Source of the DNA: Planctomycetota bacterium | GTDB lineage: Bacteria; Planctomycetota; PUPC01; DSUN01 | Length of the DNA stretch: 32,999 nucleotides | Assembly: GCA_035384565.1 (NCBI GenBank) | Contig: DAOOIT010000063.1 | Span: forward strand, 1 to 32,999 | Direction of reading: 5' to 3' | Shown: positions 1 to 7,816 of the stretch, one piece after another | Numbering within the stretch: position 1 is the first letter of the stretch | How the letters are laid out: every line of letters starts with the position of its first letter | The notes under the pieces: generated by a model | Seen by the model: the letters and a program-made list of their open reading frames with translations, nothing else | Databases searched by the model: none | Told to the model about the DNA's origin: nothing | Position numbers and translations under genes: made by a program

Positions 1-206
1 TGGGTAGATGGGCGAGAATGGGCGATTCTCGCGGTTCCGGCCATATTCGCTCATCCGGGAGATGAGCAGGTATGGGGGCGGGAATGGCCGAGGAGCGTAA
101 GGCACGGGGGCATATAGGGTTATGGGAAGGCACTCGGCGGCGCCGTAGCCCCCGTCCCACGCTCCCCATCGGCGGCCGCGTCGGGATCGCCAGACCCTGA
201 TGAGCC
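1..206. repeat. Diverged structured repeat, copy A
   Basis: This non-coding stretch matches 379-583 base for base at an offset of 378, with many substitutions and small indels. Shared landmarks include the run TATAGGGTTATGGG (113-126), CCCCATCGGC and CTGATG near the end. It holds two hairpins: an 8-bp stem GCGAGAAT/ATTCTCGC (12-32) and a 7-bp stem GCTCATC/GATGAGC (49-67). Both recur in copy B, the first with a G-U pair replacing a Watson-Crick pair, which hints at selection on structure. No convincing reading frame was found. It could be a small RNA, a mobile palindromic element or a regulatory repeat; the orientation is unknown and the copy may begin before the window. Confidence 0.6.
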
Positions 207-378
207 AAGAATGATGCTCCGTGCGGTTCGGCGGGCCGGGCTCGACCGGCCTGATGCGGCGTGGCGGCATGCCAACGCGTAGTGGGCCGGGCGTCTCGTC
301 GGGAGGGCTCTCCCAGTGCGCTCAGGGCGCACCCCGCCCATAGTTGCTCAAACCTGAGCGGGGGGAAGTGAGCAAGTA

Positions 379-583
379 TGGGTGGAAGGGCGAGGATTGG
401 CGATTCTCTGGGCTCCGGCCATTCTCGCTCATCTGCGGGATGAGCAAGTATGACGGCTGGAACGCCCGGAGGGTGTAAGACATTGCGGTATATAGGGTTA
501 TGGGGAGACCTCGCCAGCACAGCAGCCCCGGTCAGACGGTCCCCATCGGCTGCCAAGGCAGGGGCGCTGGCTCCTGATGGGCC
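379..583. repeat. Diverged structured repeat, copy B
   Basis: This is the second copy of the element at 1-206. Its hairpins are at 392-408 (6 pairs including one G-U) and 427-445 (GCTCATC/GATGAGC). A partial third relative lies just before it: GCTCA/TGAGC (346-359), followed by GTGAGCAAGTATGGG. The motif GAGCARGTATG therefore follows a hairpin three times in the first 450 bases (near 64, 371 and 442). The rest of 207-378 shows nothing I can identify. The element ends just before the promoter of the cupin gene at 700, so it could also act as a leader or an upstream regulatory region. Confidence 0.6.
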
Positions 584-601
584 TCAAGGGATGTACAGCG
601 C

Positions 602-631
602 TTGACACGAGTGGCTCAAGGCGCTTAGATT
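602..631 (+). promoter_or_regulatory. Sigma70-type promoter for the cupin gene
   Basis: TTGACA (602-607) and TAGATT (626-631) are separated by 18 bases. The predicted transcription start is near 638, leaving a leader of about 60 bases before the ATG at 700. Confidence 0.55.
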
Positions 632-699
632 TGGGGGTGCCGCGCCGGATGGGCGGCTGTTTCCTGGGGGGACGACAAGTGGGGAAAGGTGGTGACGCT

Positions 700-1806
700 A
701 TGGCGAACCTGGACCTGATGAAGCGTGCGGTGGAGAAGCCCGTGCCGATCGCGCCGCACACGTACCTTCACTTCTACAATGGCGGCAAGCTGCGGGCCAA
801 GTTCATGGGGGAGCCGGACCCGAAGGACGACTACCGCTCGGAGGAGTGGTTCTTCTCGACCAACCGCGCCGTGACGCCCGGCCGCGAGAACCCGCCTGAC
901 AAGGGCTTCAGCCGCATCTACCTGCCCAACGGCGAGGTCGTGCTCCTGCACGACCTGCTCAAGGCGCTTCCTGTCGAGACCCTCGGCGAGCGCCACCACA
1001 AGCGCTTCGGCACCAAGCTCGGTATCCTGGTGAAGATCTTCGATGTCGGCGACGACGCCCACATCCCCGTCCACTGGCACCCATCGCCCGCCTTCTCGAA
1101 GAAGCACCTGAACGACGACTACGGGAAGAATGAGGCCTGGGTGGTGCTGGACACTCGGCCCCAGGCGAAGACCTGGGTGGGCTGGAAGGAGGATATTGAC
1201 CCGAAGGACTTCCGCAAGTGGCTGGAGGCCCAGGACCGTGACGAGATGCTGCGGCACATGCACGAGTTCGTGCCGCATCCGCGCGACATCATCTTCCTGC
1301 GCGACAGCTACGCCCACAGCCTGGGCTCGGGCGTGTGCATCATGGAGCCTCAGGAGCCGACCGACTGGAACATCCTGGCCGAGTGGGAGGGCTTCCCGTT
1401 CGGCAAGAAGGATGCCGCCTGCGGGCTCGACTGGGACACGGCCCTTCAGGCCGTGAAGTTCGAGAAGATGCCGCTCGATTACCTGAACGGCTACGTGCGC
1501 CGCAAGCCCGAGGTCATCCGCCGCGAGAACGGCAGCGTCGAGGAGAAGCTGGTTCCCGACGAGGCGAAGCAGTACTTCGACGTCAAGCGGATGATCGTCA
1601 AGGGGCAACTGACGATGAAGGGGGGCCAGGGCTTCTACTGCATCTCAGGCATCAGCGGCAAGGGCAAGCTCAGCGGCAAGTTCGGCGACCACCCGATTGC
1701 GCGGGGCAAGTTCTACTTCATTCCCGCCTGCCTGCCGGGCTATCGCCTGGTGTCGGAGGGCACGGAGCCGCTCGAGGTGATGTGCTTCTACCCGCCGACG
1801 ACCTGA
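700..1806 (+). CDS. Phosphomannose-isomerase-like cupin protein
   Basis: The 368-residue protein resembles type I mannose-6-phosphate isomerases, zinc-dependent cupins that interconvert mannose-6-phosphate and fructose-6-phosphate. The expected metal-site pattern is visible: HWHP (His125, His127), GKNEAW (Glu145) and YAHSLGSG (His206). A second cupin-like segment lies at about 310-368. The frame is open back to 577, but the first 41 codons look non-coding. The ATG at 700 is preceded by GGGGAAAGGTGG and sits below a good promoter, so I chose it. The gene stands alone; rsmD converges on it from the other strand. Substrate is not proven, because related cupins act on other sugars such as lyxose or mannose. 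No signal peptide is seen, so it should be cytoplasmic. Confidence 0.75.
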   Translation: MANLDLMKRAVEKPVPIAPHTYLHFYNGGKLRAKFMGEPDPKDDYRSEEWFFSTNRAVTPGRENPPDKGFSRIYLPNGEVVLLHDLLKALPVETLGERHHKRFGTKLGILVKIFDVGDDAHIPVHWHPSPAFSKKHLNDDYGKNEAWVVLDTRPQAKTWVGWKEDIDPKDFRKWLEAQDRDEMLRHMHEFVPHPRDIIFLRDSYAHSLGSGVCIMEPQEPTDWNILAEWEGFPFGKKDAACGLDWDTALQAVKFEKMPLDYLNGYVRRKPEVIRRENGSVEEKLVPDEAKQYFDVKRMIVKGQLTMKGGQGFYCISGISGKGKLSGKFGDHPIARGKFYFIPACLPGYRLVSEGTEPLEVMCFYPPTT

Positions 1807-1879
1807 GCCGTCGGCAACGACGAGATGTCGGAGGACGGGCGGCGCCGCACCCGTGGTGCCGCCCGTCTGCTTGGGAGGG

Positions 1880-2437
1880 CTATTCCAGGAAGGTGAGCGT
1901 CGTGGCGCCGTATACGCGCACGTCGGAAGCCGCAAGGCGGCCGAACGACTGGGGCAGGGGAGTGGCGGTGTCGTGTTGCACCACCACGAGCGCCGCCTGG
2001 CTCAGGGCCGGGCCTGAACACAGACCTTCCAGCAGGGTCAGAAACGGATCACCACCGCCGCGGACCAGGCGGTAGGGCGGGTCGAGGAACACAAGGTCGA
2101 ACGGACCCATCGCCGCCAGAGATGGGGCCGCGTCAAAGGCGTCCTCGCGGAGCACGTGAGCCTTGCCGGCGAGTCGGGTGCGGGCCAGGTTATCGGCCAG
2201 CGCGGCGAGCGCGGCGCGGGCGCTCTCCACGAAGCAGCAGAAGGAGGCGCCCCGGCTCAGGGCCTCGATGCCCAGGGCGCCGCTTCCGGCGAACACGTCG
2301 GCCACGCGCGCCCCGGCCACCGTGTCGCCGAGGATGCTGAAGAGCGACGTGCGCACGCGCGCGCTGGTCGGCCGCACCCGGGTGCCAGGGGGCACCTTGA
2401 GCGGCACGCCGCGTGCCGTGCCGGAAATCACCCTCAT
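1880..2437 (-). CDS. rsmD: 16S rRNA (guanine966-N2)-methyltransferase RsmD
   Basis: This 185-residue protein has the full pattern of RsmD, which methylates G966 of 16S rRNA using S-adenosylmethionine. The N-terminus begins MRVISGTARG, followed by the RPTSARVRTSLFSIL segment typical of the family. The SAM-binding motif VADVFAGSGALGIEALSRGA lies at residues 45-64, and the catalytic DPPY is at 119-122. Length is normal for the family. The ATG at 2437 has an AAGGAG seven bases upstream and a good promoter behind that. It is divergent from the sigma factor gene at 2574, with back-to-back promoters in between, and convergent with the cupin gene. Confidence 0.93.
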   Translation of the reverse strand: MRVISGTARGVPLKVPPGTRVRPTSARVRTSLFSILGDTVAGARVADVFAGSGALGIEALSRGASFCCFVESARAALAALADNLARTRLAGKAHVLREDAFDAAPSLAAMGPFDLVFLDPPYRLVRGGGDPFLTLLEGLCSGPALSQAALVVVQHDTATPLPQSFGRLAASDVRVYGATTLTFLE

Positions 2438-2463
2438 CCGCGTGCTCCTTGGGCAACGCCTGA

Positions 2464-2492
2464 ATCGTAGCGCTCGACGCCCGAGAGGTCAA
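2464..2492 (-). promoter_or_regulatory. rsmD promoter
   Basis: On the minus strand TTGACC (2492-2487) and TACGAT (2469-2464) are separated by 17 bases. The predicted start gives a leader of about 20 bases carrying AAGGAG before the rsmD ATG. Confidence 0.6.
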
Positions 2493-2512
2493 CCGCCCGC
2501 GCCCATTGCGGG

Positions 2513-2542
2513 TTTCACGGGGGAACCCCCTTTGGCTACAAT
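2513..2542 (+). promoter_or_regulatory. Possible promoter of the sigma factor operon
   Basis: TACAAT (2537-2542) is a good -10 box. The -35 region TTTCAC (2513-2518), at 18 bases spacing, is weak. The start would lie about 25 bases before the ATG at 2574. If the sigma factor regulates itself the true promoter may have a different consensus. Confidence 0.4.
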
Positions 2543-2573
2543 GGGAGCGAAACCCCGGGCAGAGATGCGCTGT

Positions 2574-3170
2574 ATGATCGAGCAGAAGGGCGATGCCGTG
2601 GGATGCTCAGACCCTTCCACCGATCTGGTGCGAGCCGCGAGAGCGGGGGACGAGGGCGCGTTCGCCCGCATCGTGGGCAAGTACGAGCGAGCCGTGTTCG
2701 CCGTTGCCTACCGAATGACCTACGATGCCGCGGCGGCAGAGGACCTGACACAAGAGGTCTTCCTTCGGGTGTGGCGCAAGCTCGACACGTTCCGTCTGGG
2801 CGAGCCGCTCAAGCCCTGGCTGCTGCGCATCGCCACGCGGGTGTGCATCAACGCCCTGAAGAAGCGCAGGCCCGCGTTGATGGCCACCGTGGGCGACGAG
2901 GAGAGTGAGCCGATCGAGTTGCCCTCGACGCAGCCCGACGCATGCGAGACGGCCTCGCAAGCGGAGGTGGCGGCCCACTTGGAGCGCGCGATAGCTGAAC
3001 TGCCCGACGACTACCGGCTCATCGTCACCCTGCGGCACGTCGAGGAACTGTCCTACGAGCAGATTGCGGCGGCCCTCGAGCTGCCTCTGGGCACCGTGAA
3101 GGTGCGGCTCTTCCGCGCGCGCGAGCGTCTGCGACGCCTTCTTGCCCCGATCCTGGGGGACCAACGATGA
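2574..3170 (+). CDS. RNA polymerase sigma factor, ECF (sigma70) family
   Basis: The 198-residue protein is an extracytoplasmic-function-type sigma factor. Region 2 spans about residues 25-95, including the core-binding segment AEDLTQEVFLRVWRKL. Region 4, a helix-turn-helix for -35 recognition, spans about 135-190 with ELSYEQIAAALELPLGTVKV. The two are joined by an acidic linker. The frame is open far upstream, but that part overlaps rsmD antisense and looks non-coding. I chose ATG 2574; ATG 2565 and 2541 are in-frame alternatives and none has a strong ribosome binding site. Its stop overlaps the start of the anti-sigma gene by ATGA, so the two are translationally coupled. The regulated stimulus is unknown. 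Confidence 0.88.
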   Translation: MIEQKGDAVGCSDPSTDLVRAARAGDEGAFARIVGKYERAVFAVAYRMTYDAAAAEDLTQEVFLRVWRKLDTFRLGEPLKPWLLRIATRVCINALKKRRPALMATVGDEESEPIELPSTQPDACETASQAEVAAHLERAIAELPDDYRLIVTLRHVEELSYEQIAAALELPLGTVKVRLFRARERLRRLLAPILGDQR

Positions 3171-3730
3171 TCGGTTGCGAGGCCATCCGCGAGCTGTCCC
3201 AGAGCTGCCTGGACGGCGCCTTGGCGCCCGAGGAGCGCGAGCGGCTGGAGCGTCACGTTCGCGGCTGCCCGGCATGCAGGCACGTGATGGCGACGTATCG
3301 CCTGCTCTACTCGGCGCTCGCGGCGCCTGCCATTCCGGCCCCGCCCTCCTGCCTCGCCGCGGCGTCCGCCGCTCGCGTGCGACGAGCGGCGAGGCGTCGT
3401 CGCCTCCTCCAGTCCCTGGTGATGGCCGCCAGCCTTCTTGTCGTGGTCTTCGGCGTGTCGTTCCTGGCGTGGGGTGGCCTCCCCGAGGCCATTCCGACGA
3501 CGGCCGATGTGGCGGGGTCCCTGGCCTCCTGGCGCGCGGCCGTGGACTCAGCCGCTGGATTGGCTGGCTCGCTGGTATCCGGAGCCGGCGACTGGGCGGG
3601 TTCAGCGGGCGCCGGCGCGTCCGCAGTCGCGCTCCTGGCGGTTGCACTTGCCGCTCAGGTGATCCTGGCGTACCGCTGGCGGGGCCTGGCCAGCGATGGA
3701 AAGAACCGTCCAATAGGAGGTGCGCAATGA
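3167..3730 (+). CDS. Anti-sigma factor, zinc-finger type, membrane-bound
   Basis: This 187-residue protein has an N-terminal zf-HC2-like anti-sigma motif with the pattern His30-x3-Cys34-x2-Cys37. A basic stretch RRAARRRR (72-79) is followed by a transmembrane helix at about 81-102, then an Ala/Gly/Ser-rich region and a second hydrophobic segment at about 152-169. Such proteins hold an ECF sigma factor at the membrane until a signal releases it. It overlaps the sigma gene by four bases (ATGA) and the next gene by four bases, making a tightly coupled three-gene operon. Function follows from the zinc-binding motif and its position; two membrane helices rather than one is a mild departure from the usual plan. 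Confidence 0.8.
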   Translation: MIGCEAIRELSQSCLDGALAPEERERLERHVRGCPACRHVMATYRLLYSALAAPAIPAPPSCLAAASAARVRRAARRRRLLQSLVMAASLLVVVFGVSFLAWGGLPEAIPTTADVAGSLASWRAAVDSAAGLAGSLVSGAGDWAGSAGAGASAVALLAVALAAQVILAYRWRGLASDGKNRPIGGAQ

Positions 3731-4401
3731 ACAGGGGCACCCTGATCGCCCTATCGGCCTTGCTGGCTGCCTGGATTGCCTGCTCACGCTGCCCTGCGAG
3801 CGGTGGAGAAGCGGGGCAACCTTCCGTAGTCGAGGGGCGCTGGACGGGCGAGTTCCGTGGCATGCGCGAGATTCTGGGCGGCAAGCTTCTCTTCAGCGTG
3901 GTGGTTGCTGCCGCGGCGGGTTCGGCGGGGATGATGCTGTTGGCGGCTGGCCTGGTGCCGGTGCAGGTGGAGCGTGCTCGAGTGGCGTTGCAGCGGGGGC
4001 GGTGGAGGGTGGTGTTCGTCGGAATCGTGGGCGTGGTGGTGCTCCTGCTCGCCGCCACGCTGCTCGGCAACGCGGCGAAGCGGGGCGCTCCTGCACTGGG
4101 CGCCGCTGCGATGGGCGTGCTTGGGGTGTTGGTGTGGCTTGCGGCCGTGGGCCTTGCGGCCACGGCAGGCCTGGTGGGCGAGCGGCTGCTGGGCGGGCCG
4201 GGGAACGCCCATTGCGCTTGGCGTGCCGTTGGCGCCGGTGCCGTTGCCATCTCGGCTTCGATCCTTGTGCCCGTGTTTGGCGCGGCGGTCTTCCTCTACC
4301 TCCTGTGCCGCGGGGTGGGCGCGGCCACCGTTGCCGTCCTGGCGTCGCGAGGGAGCGGAGCAGAGCCGACGACTCCCGGAACTCAGGCGGTAGGCCAGTA
4401 G
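3727..4401 (+). CDS. Polytopic membrane protein, third gene of sigma operon
   Basis: This protein of 224 residues has an N-terminal signal-like helix (about 5-19, ending IACSRC), then roughly four hydrophobic segments. The arrangement resembles the membrane domain found in some bactofilin-associated or polymer-forming-protein homologues, but I cannot assign a family firmly. The ATG at 3727 has AGGAGG six bases upstream (3715-3720), and its ATG overlaps the anti-sigma stop as ATGA. Cys19 could be a lipid attachment site, but the preceding Trp-Ile-Ala is a poor lipobox. Cotranscription with an ECF sigma / anti-sigma pair suggests a role in sensing or in the envelope response controlled by that pair. 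This is inference. Confidence 0.65.
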   Translation: MNRGTLIALSALLAAWIACSRCPASGGEAGQPSVVEGRWTGEFRGMREILGGKLLFSVVVAAAAGSAGMMLLAAGLVPVQVERARVALQRGRWRVVFVGIVGVVVLLLAATLLGNAAKRGAPALGAAAMGVLGVLVWLAAVGLAATAGLVGERLLGGPGNAHCAWRAVGAGAVAISASILVPVFGAAVFLYLLCRGVGAATVAVLASRGSGAEPTTPGTQAVGQ

Positions 4402-4436
4402 GCGGGCGTGCGGCGCCTGCGCGGGAAGGCAGCCGC

Positions 4437-4466
4437 TTGCCCACCCCTTGCGGCGCTGGCTATAAT
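4437..4466 (+). promoter_or_regulatory. tilS promoter, probably giving a leaderless mRNA
   Basis: TTGCCC (4437-4442) and a perfect TATAAT (4461-4466) are separated by 18 bases. The usual start, 6-8 bases after the -10 box, falls at 4473, which is the GTG start codon of tilS. No ribosome binding site is present. Confidence 0.6.
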
Positions 4467-4472
4467 GGCGGC

Positions 4473-5900
4473 GTGAGCAACGACACCCCGACAGCATTGC
4501 CGCGGCGCGTTCTGGAGGCGATCGAGAGGCACGATCTGTTCCGCCGAGGCGATCGTGTGATAGTGGCGGTGTCGGGAGGGGCCGATTCGATGGCCCTTCT
4601 GGAAGCCCTGGCCGAGCTGCGCGGGCAGCTCGGGCTCTGCCTGTTCGTTGCACACCTCAACCACGGGTTGCGGGGAGATGCTGCCACGGGCGACGCCGCG
4701 GCGGTGGCTTCCCGAGCAGCCGCTCTTGGGATTGCCTGTCACAGCCGTAGTGCCGACGTAGCCGCCCTGTGGCGGCAGTCGGGGGGGAGCCTTGAGGCGG
4801 TGGCTCGGCGCGCCCGCTACGCCTTCCTCGAGCAAGTGGCCGGCGAAGTCGGCGCAGCACGAGTCGCGCTGGGCCACACGGCCGACGATCAGGCGGAGAC
4901 GATCCTCTTGGGGCTGCTGCGCGGCGGCGAGTTGGCGGCGCTCTGTGGGATGCCGCGGCAGCGGCCGTTGTCGCCCGTGTCCAAGGCGATGGTCGTGCGA
5001 CCGCTCCTGGACGTCAGCCGTGGCGAAGTGGTGGACTACCTCTTGCAGCGCGGGCTACGCTGGCGGGAGGACTCGTCGAATGCCGACGACTCGTTCGAGC
5101 GCAACCTTGTTCGGCATGATCTGTTGCCGGCCTTGGAGGCCCGCCTCGGCGCGGGGTTTCGGGAAGGGATTCTGCGACTCGGGCCGCGCGCAGCGGCGCT
5201 GGGGCAGGCCGTGGATGCGCTGGCGCGCTCGTGCCTCGCGGGGGACCTGAAGGGCGACAGCGTTGCGCTGGATGCCGCGCGCGCAGCCGCCCTGCCGCGG
5301 CTCGTGCAGAGGACGGCCGCCCGGCTGGCCTTCGAGCAGGCGAGCAAGACGGAAGAGCTGCGGCGGCGGGCGGCCGACGCGATTGTGGGCCTGCTCCGCG
5401 GCGGGTCGGGGAGGGAGGTGCGGCTGCCCGGCGGCCTGGTCGCAGAGCGCAGCTACGAGGTGGTGCTATTTCACCCAGTGCGCGCCGCACCGATCCCGAT
5501 CCGGACTGATCTCGCGGTGCCTGGCCGCGTGGAACTGCCTGGCGTTGGGCTCTGGATCGAGGCCGAGGAGAGCGAGGGAGCGGTTGCTGACCCCGCCGCC
5601 GTGCGCGCCGCTGACCGATGGGAGGAGACCTTCGATCTCGACCAGACCGGCGAGCGCCTGGTCGTGCGGAGCCGGAGGCCGGGGGACCGCTTTGTGCCCC
5701 TTGGCGGCTCGACAGCCGTCAAGCTGAAGGATTTCCTGATGAGCGAGCGTGTGCCCCGAGCCGAGCGCGAGGCGACCCCCGTCGTGGTCGGCAAACTCGG
5801 CATCGTTTGGGTTGTGGGGGTTCGGCTGGACGATCGCGTGAAGATCACGCCGGCGACTCGGCGTGCCGGGCGCCTGCGAGCCGGGCGTCTTGGCGTGTGA
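4473..5900 (+). CDS. tilS: tRNA(Ile)-lysidine synthetase TilS
   Basis: The 475-residue protein has the features of TilS, which uses ATP to attach lysine to C34 of the CAU-anticodon tRNA-Ile so that it reads AUA. The PP-loop motif SGGADS is at residues 34-39. It is followed by VAHLNHGLRG, the ALGHTADDQAETILLGLLRG segment and ERNLVRHDLLPAL. The C-terminal tRNA-binding domain shows RRPGDRFVPLG and KLKDFL. Length is usual. The frame is open upstream into the preceding gene region, but the family normally begins about 20 residues before the PP-loop, which fits GTG 4473. No Shine-Dalgarno is seen and the -10 box is only six bases upstream, so translation is probably leaderless. Confidence 0.9.
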   Translation: MSNDTPTALPRRVLEAIERHDLFRRGDRVIVAVSGGADSMALLEALAELRGQLGLCLFVAHLNHGLRGDAATGDAAAVASRAAALGIACHSRSADVAALWRQSGGSLEAVARRARYAFLEQVAGEVGAARVALGHTADDQAETILLGLLRGGELAALCGMPRQRPLSPVSKAMVVRPLLDVSRGEVVDYLLQRGLRWREDSSNADDSFERNLVRHDLLPALEARLGAGFREGILRLGPRAAALGQAVDALARSCLAGDLKGDSVALDAARAAALPRLVQRTAARLAFEQASKTEELRRRAADAIVGLLRGGSGREVRLPGGLVAERSYEVVLFHPVRAAPIPIRTDLAVPGRVELPGVGLWIEAEESEGAVADPAAVRAADRWEETFDLDQTGERLVVRSRRPGDRFVPLGGSTAVKLKDFLMSERVPRAEREATPVVVGKLGIVWVVGVRLDDRVKITPATRRAGRLRAGRLGV

Positions 5901-5944
5901 CGCTCGGGCCGCCTGTGCCGCCGTCGGCGGGCCGAGGGACGCGC

Positions 5945-5973
5945 TTGCGCGAAGCAGGCGGGCCTGGTATCGT
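5945..5973 (+). promoter_or_regulatory. Possible promoter of the HIT gene
   Basis: TTGCGC (5945-5950) and TATCGT (5968-5973) are separated by 17 bases in the 102-base gap after tilS. Both boxes are imperfect. Confidence 0.35.
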
Positions 5974-6002
5974 GGTGCGTCGAGGGGAGCAGGAGTCGTC
6001 AT

Positions 6003-6428
6003 GTGAAGGACCCGAGCTGCATCTTCTGCAAGATCATCGCCGGCGAGATTCCCTCGGTGCAGGTGTATGAGGATGACCGGGTGGTCGCGTTCCTGGATAT
6101 CAACCCGATCGCACCGGGACACACGCTGCTGGTGCCGCGCGATCACTATGCGACACTGCCCGAGACGCCGCCCGAGGTCCTGGCGGCGCTGATGGCGGCC
6201 GCGAGGCCCGTTGCTCGAGGCCTTCTGGCCGCCACTCGCGGGGAGGGCTTCAACTTCTTCCAGTTCAATGGCGCGTGTTCCGGCCAGGAAGTCATGCACC
6301 TGCACTTCCACGTCATTCCGCGGCGCGCTCGCGATGGCGTGTCGTTCCAGTGGAAGCAGGGCAAGTATCGTGAGGGCGAGATGGCGGCGCTGGGCGAGCG
6401 CATCCGCGGGGCCATCCGCCGCGTGTGA
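6003..6428 (+). CDS. HIT family protein (histidine triad nucleotide hydrolase)
   Basis: The 141-residue protein is a bacterial HIT hydrolase of the Hint type, which cleaves nucleoside phosphoramidates and related nucleotides. The N-terminus has CIFCKIIAGEIPS with Cys6 and Cys9, which can form a zinc site. The triad HLHFHVIP supplies His99, His101 and His103. The start is GTG at 6003, with AGGAG (5991-5995) seven bases upstream. An ATG two bases earlier is out of frame and immediately meets TGA. The histidine kinase begins 15 bases after its stop, so the two may be cotranscribed without an obvious functional link. Confidence 0.9.
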   Translation: MKDPSCIFCKIIAGEIPSVQVYEDDRVVAFLDINPIAPGHTLLVPRDHYATLPETPPEVLAALMAAARPVARGLLAATRGEGFNFFQFNGACSGQEVMHLHFHVIPRRARDGVSFQWKQGKYREGEMAALGERIRGAIRRV

Positions 6429-6443
6429 AGCTGGAGGCATGCC

Positions 6444-7811
6444 ATGCGATCAGGCATGTGGTCGCTGCGGCGGGACCTTCTCGTCGCCGTGCTCGTGATG
6501 ATGACCCTGCTGCCGCTCGTCGTCTACCTGTACTCGCGCGAACAGGGACACGCCGAGGCGGCCCAGCGACTCTGGAACTATGTGGGCAACAGCGTGGAAC
6601 GCGCCGCCGATCTGAAGGCCAGCCTCGAACCTGTGCTTGAGAAGTCCGTGCCGTCGTCCGACGCGGTGCGCACGGCCATGGAGCGGCTGTTGGGTGGCTC
6701 GCCGCCTGTCGCCTACCTCCAATTGGCAGATAGCCTGCGGAACGTGCTGAACTCGACCGCCGATGCTCCGGCCAGGCGTCAGGTGCCCGAGGAGACCCGT
6801 CCGCCGGCAGCCGATGAGCTGGTTCGCGCCCTGCGGAGGCAGGAGGGCCCGGTGGCGCCGGAGTACGTGGTAGGCATACGCCTGGGGAAGCAGGAGAGAG
6901 GCTTCCTGGTGGTGGGCCTCTCGACCCATGCCCTGGCGGAGCAACTGCGCCAGTTCCAGGAGCCGCTGAGCTGGTCCTCGGTGCAGATCACGGTCATCTG
7001 TGTGGCCATCCTCGCGGTCTTCTCGGCGTACGTCCTCTACCTGCACGAGCGCGCCCGGCGGCTCGGGGCGCAGGTGCAGGAGGAAAGCCGGCTCGCCTAC
7101 GTCGGCACGCTCGCTGCGAGCATCGCGCACGAGGTCCGCAATCCGCTCAGCTCGGTGAAGATCAACGTGCAGATGATGGAGAATCGGCTGAAGGACCTGA
7201 CGGACCCCGCCCAGGCCGAGTACTTCCGGGGCAAGGTCCAGCGCATCAAGGGCGAGGTCGAGCGTCTCGAGGACTCGGTGAACCATTTCCTGGCGTTCTC
7301 CCGGCCCGTGTCGGCGCGCTTTGAGCCGACTCGGGTGAACGATGTAGTGGAGAGCGTGCTGGAACTGCTCCAGCCGCAATGCCAGGCCCACGGAGTGCAA
7401 CTCGTCCGCCGCTATGCCCGGGACCTGCCGCCGGTGGAGCTGGATGCCAGGCAGTTTGTCCAGGCGGTGCAGAATCTGGTGCTGAACGCGCTCCAGGCCC
7501 TCGAGCGCGGAGGCAGCATCACGGTCACCACGGAGGCCAGCGGCGAGGGGGTCGCCGTCTGCGTCGCAGACAACGGGCCGGGGATTCCGAAGGAGATGCA
7601 GTCCCAGATCTTCGAGGTCTTCTTCACCACCCGCGAAGGGGGCACGGGGCTAGGCCTGAACATTGTGAGCCGGATCGTCGAGGAGCACCATGGCAAGCTG
7701 ACGCTCGAGAGCGAACCGGGCCGCGGGGCAACGTTCCGCATTGAGCTGCCAGCCGCAGGAGCCCAGACGACGGCGCCCCGCGCCGGCGCGGGAACGGCGG
7801 CTCGCGCGTGA
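6444..7811 (+). CDS. Membrane-bound sensor histidine kinase, NtrB-like
   Basis: The 455-residue protein has transmembrane helices at about 11-29 and 178-200 enclosing a periplasmic sensor region of roughly 150 residues. A short linker leads to the kinase core. The H-box SIAHEVRNPLSS places the phosphorylated His at 229. The N-box is QNLVLNALQAL (Asn348), the G1 box DNGPGIP starts at 376 and the G2 box TGLGL is at 401-405. The ATP-binding region resembles NtrB/AtoS-type kinases. GGAGG (6433-6437) lies six bases before the ATG. No response regulator is adjacent, so it is an orphan here. It converges tail to tail with a PP2C-type phosphatase, with only five bases between stop codons. The signal is unknown. 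Confidence 0.9.
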   Translation: MRSGMWSLRRDLLVAVLVMMTLLPLVVYLYSREQGHAEAAQRLWNYVGNSVERAADLKASLEPVLEKSVPSSDAVRTAMERLLGGSPPVAYLQLADSLRNVLNSTADAPARRQVPEETRPPAADELVRALRRQEGPVAPEYVVGIRLGKQERGFLVVGLSTHALAEQLRQFQEPLSWSSVQITVICVAILAVFSAYVLYLHERARRLGAQVQEESRLAYVGTLAASIAHEVRNPLSSVKINVQMMENRLKDLTDPAQAEYFRGKVQRIKGEVERLEDSVNHFLAFSRPVSARFEPTRVNDVVESVLELLQPQCQAHGVQLVRRYARDLPPVELDARQFVQAVQNLVLNALQALERGGSITVTTEASGEGVAVCVADNGPGIPKEMQSQIFEVFFTTREGGTGLGLNIVSRIVEEHHGKLTLESEPGRGATFRIELPAAGAQTTAPRAGAGTAARA

Positions 7812-7816
7812 GGGCG

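Noticed and set aside
1..583. CRISPR array
   Set aside because: There are only two long, diverged copies with a 378-base offset and no regular spacers or cas genes.
2607..4250. 547-codon minus-strand frame opposite the sigma operon
   Set aside because: Pro/Arg/Ser-rich low-complexity translation with no domain; the plus-strand genes are coupled and recognisable.
5466..6440. 324-codon minus-strand frame opposite tilS and the HIT gene
   Set aside because: It spans two clear plus-strand genes and their intergenic gap and shows no recognisable motif.
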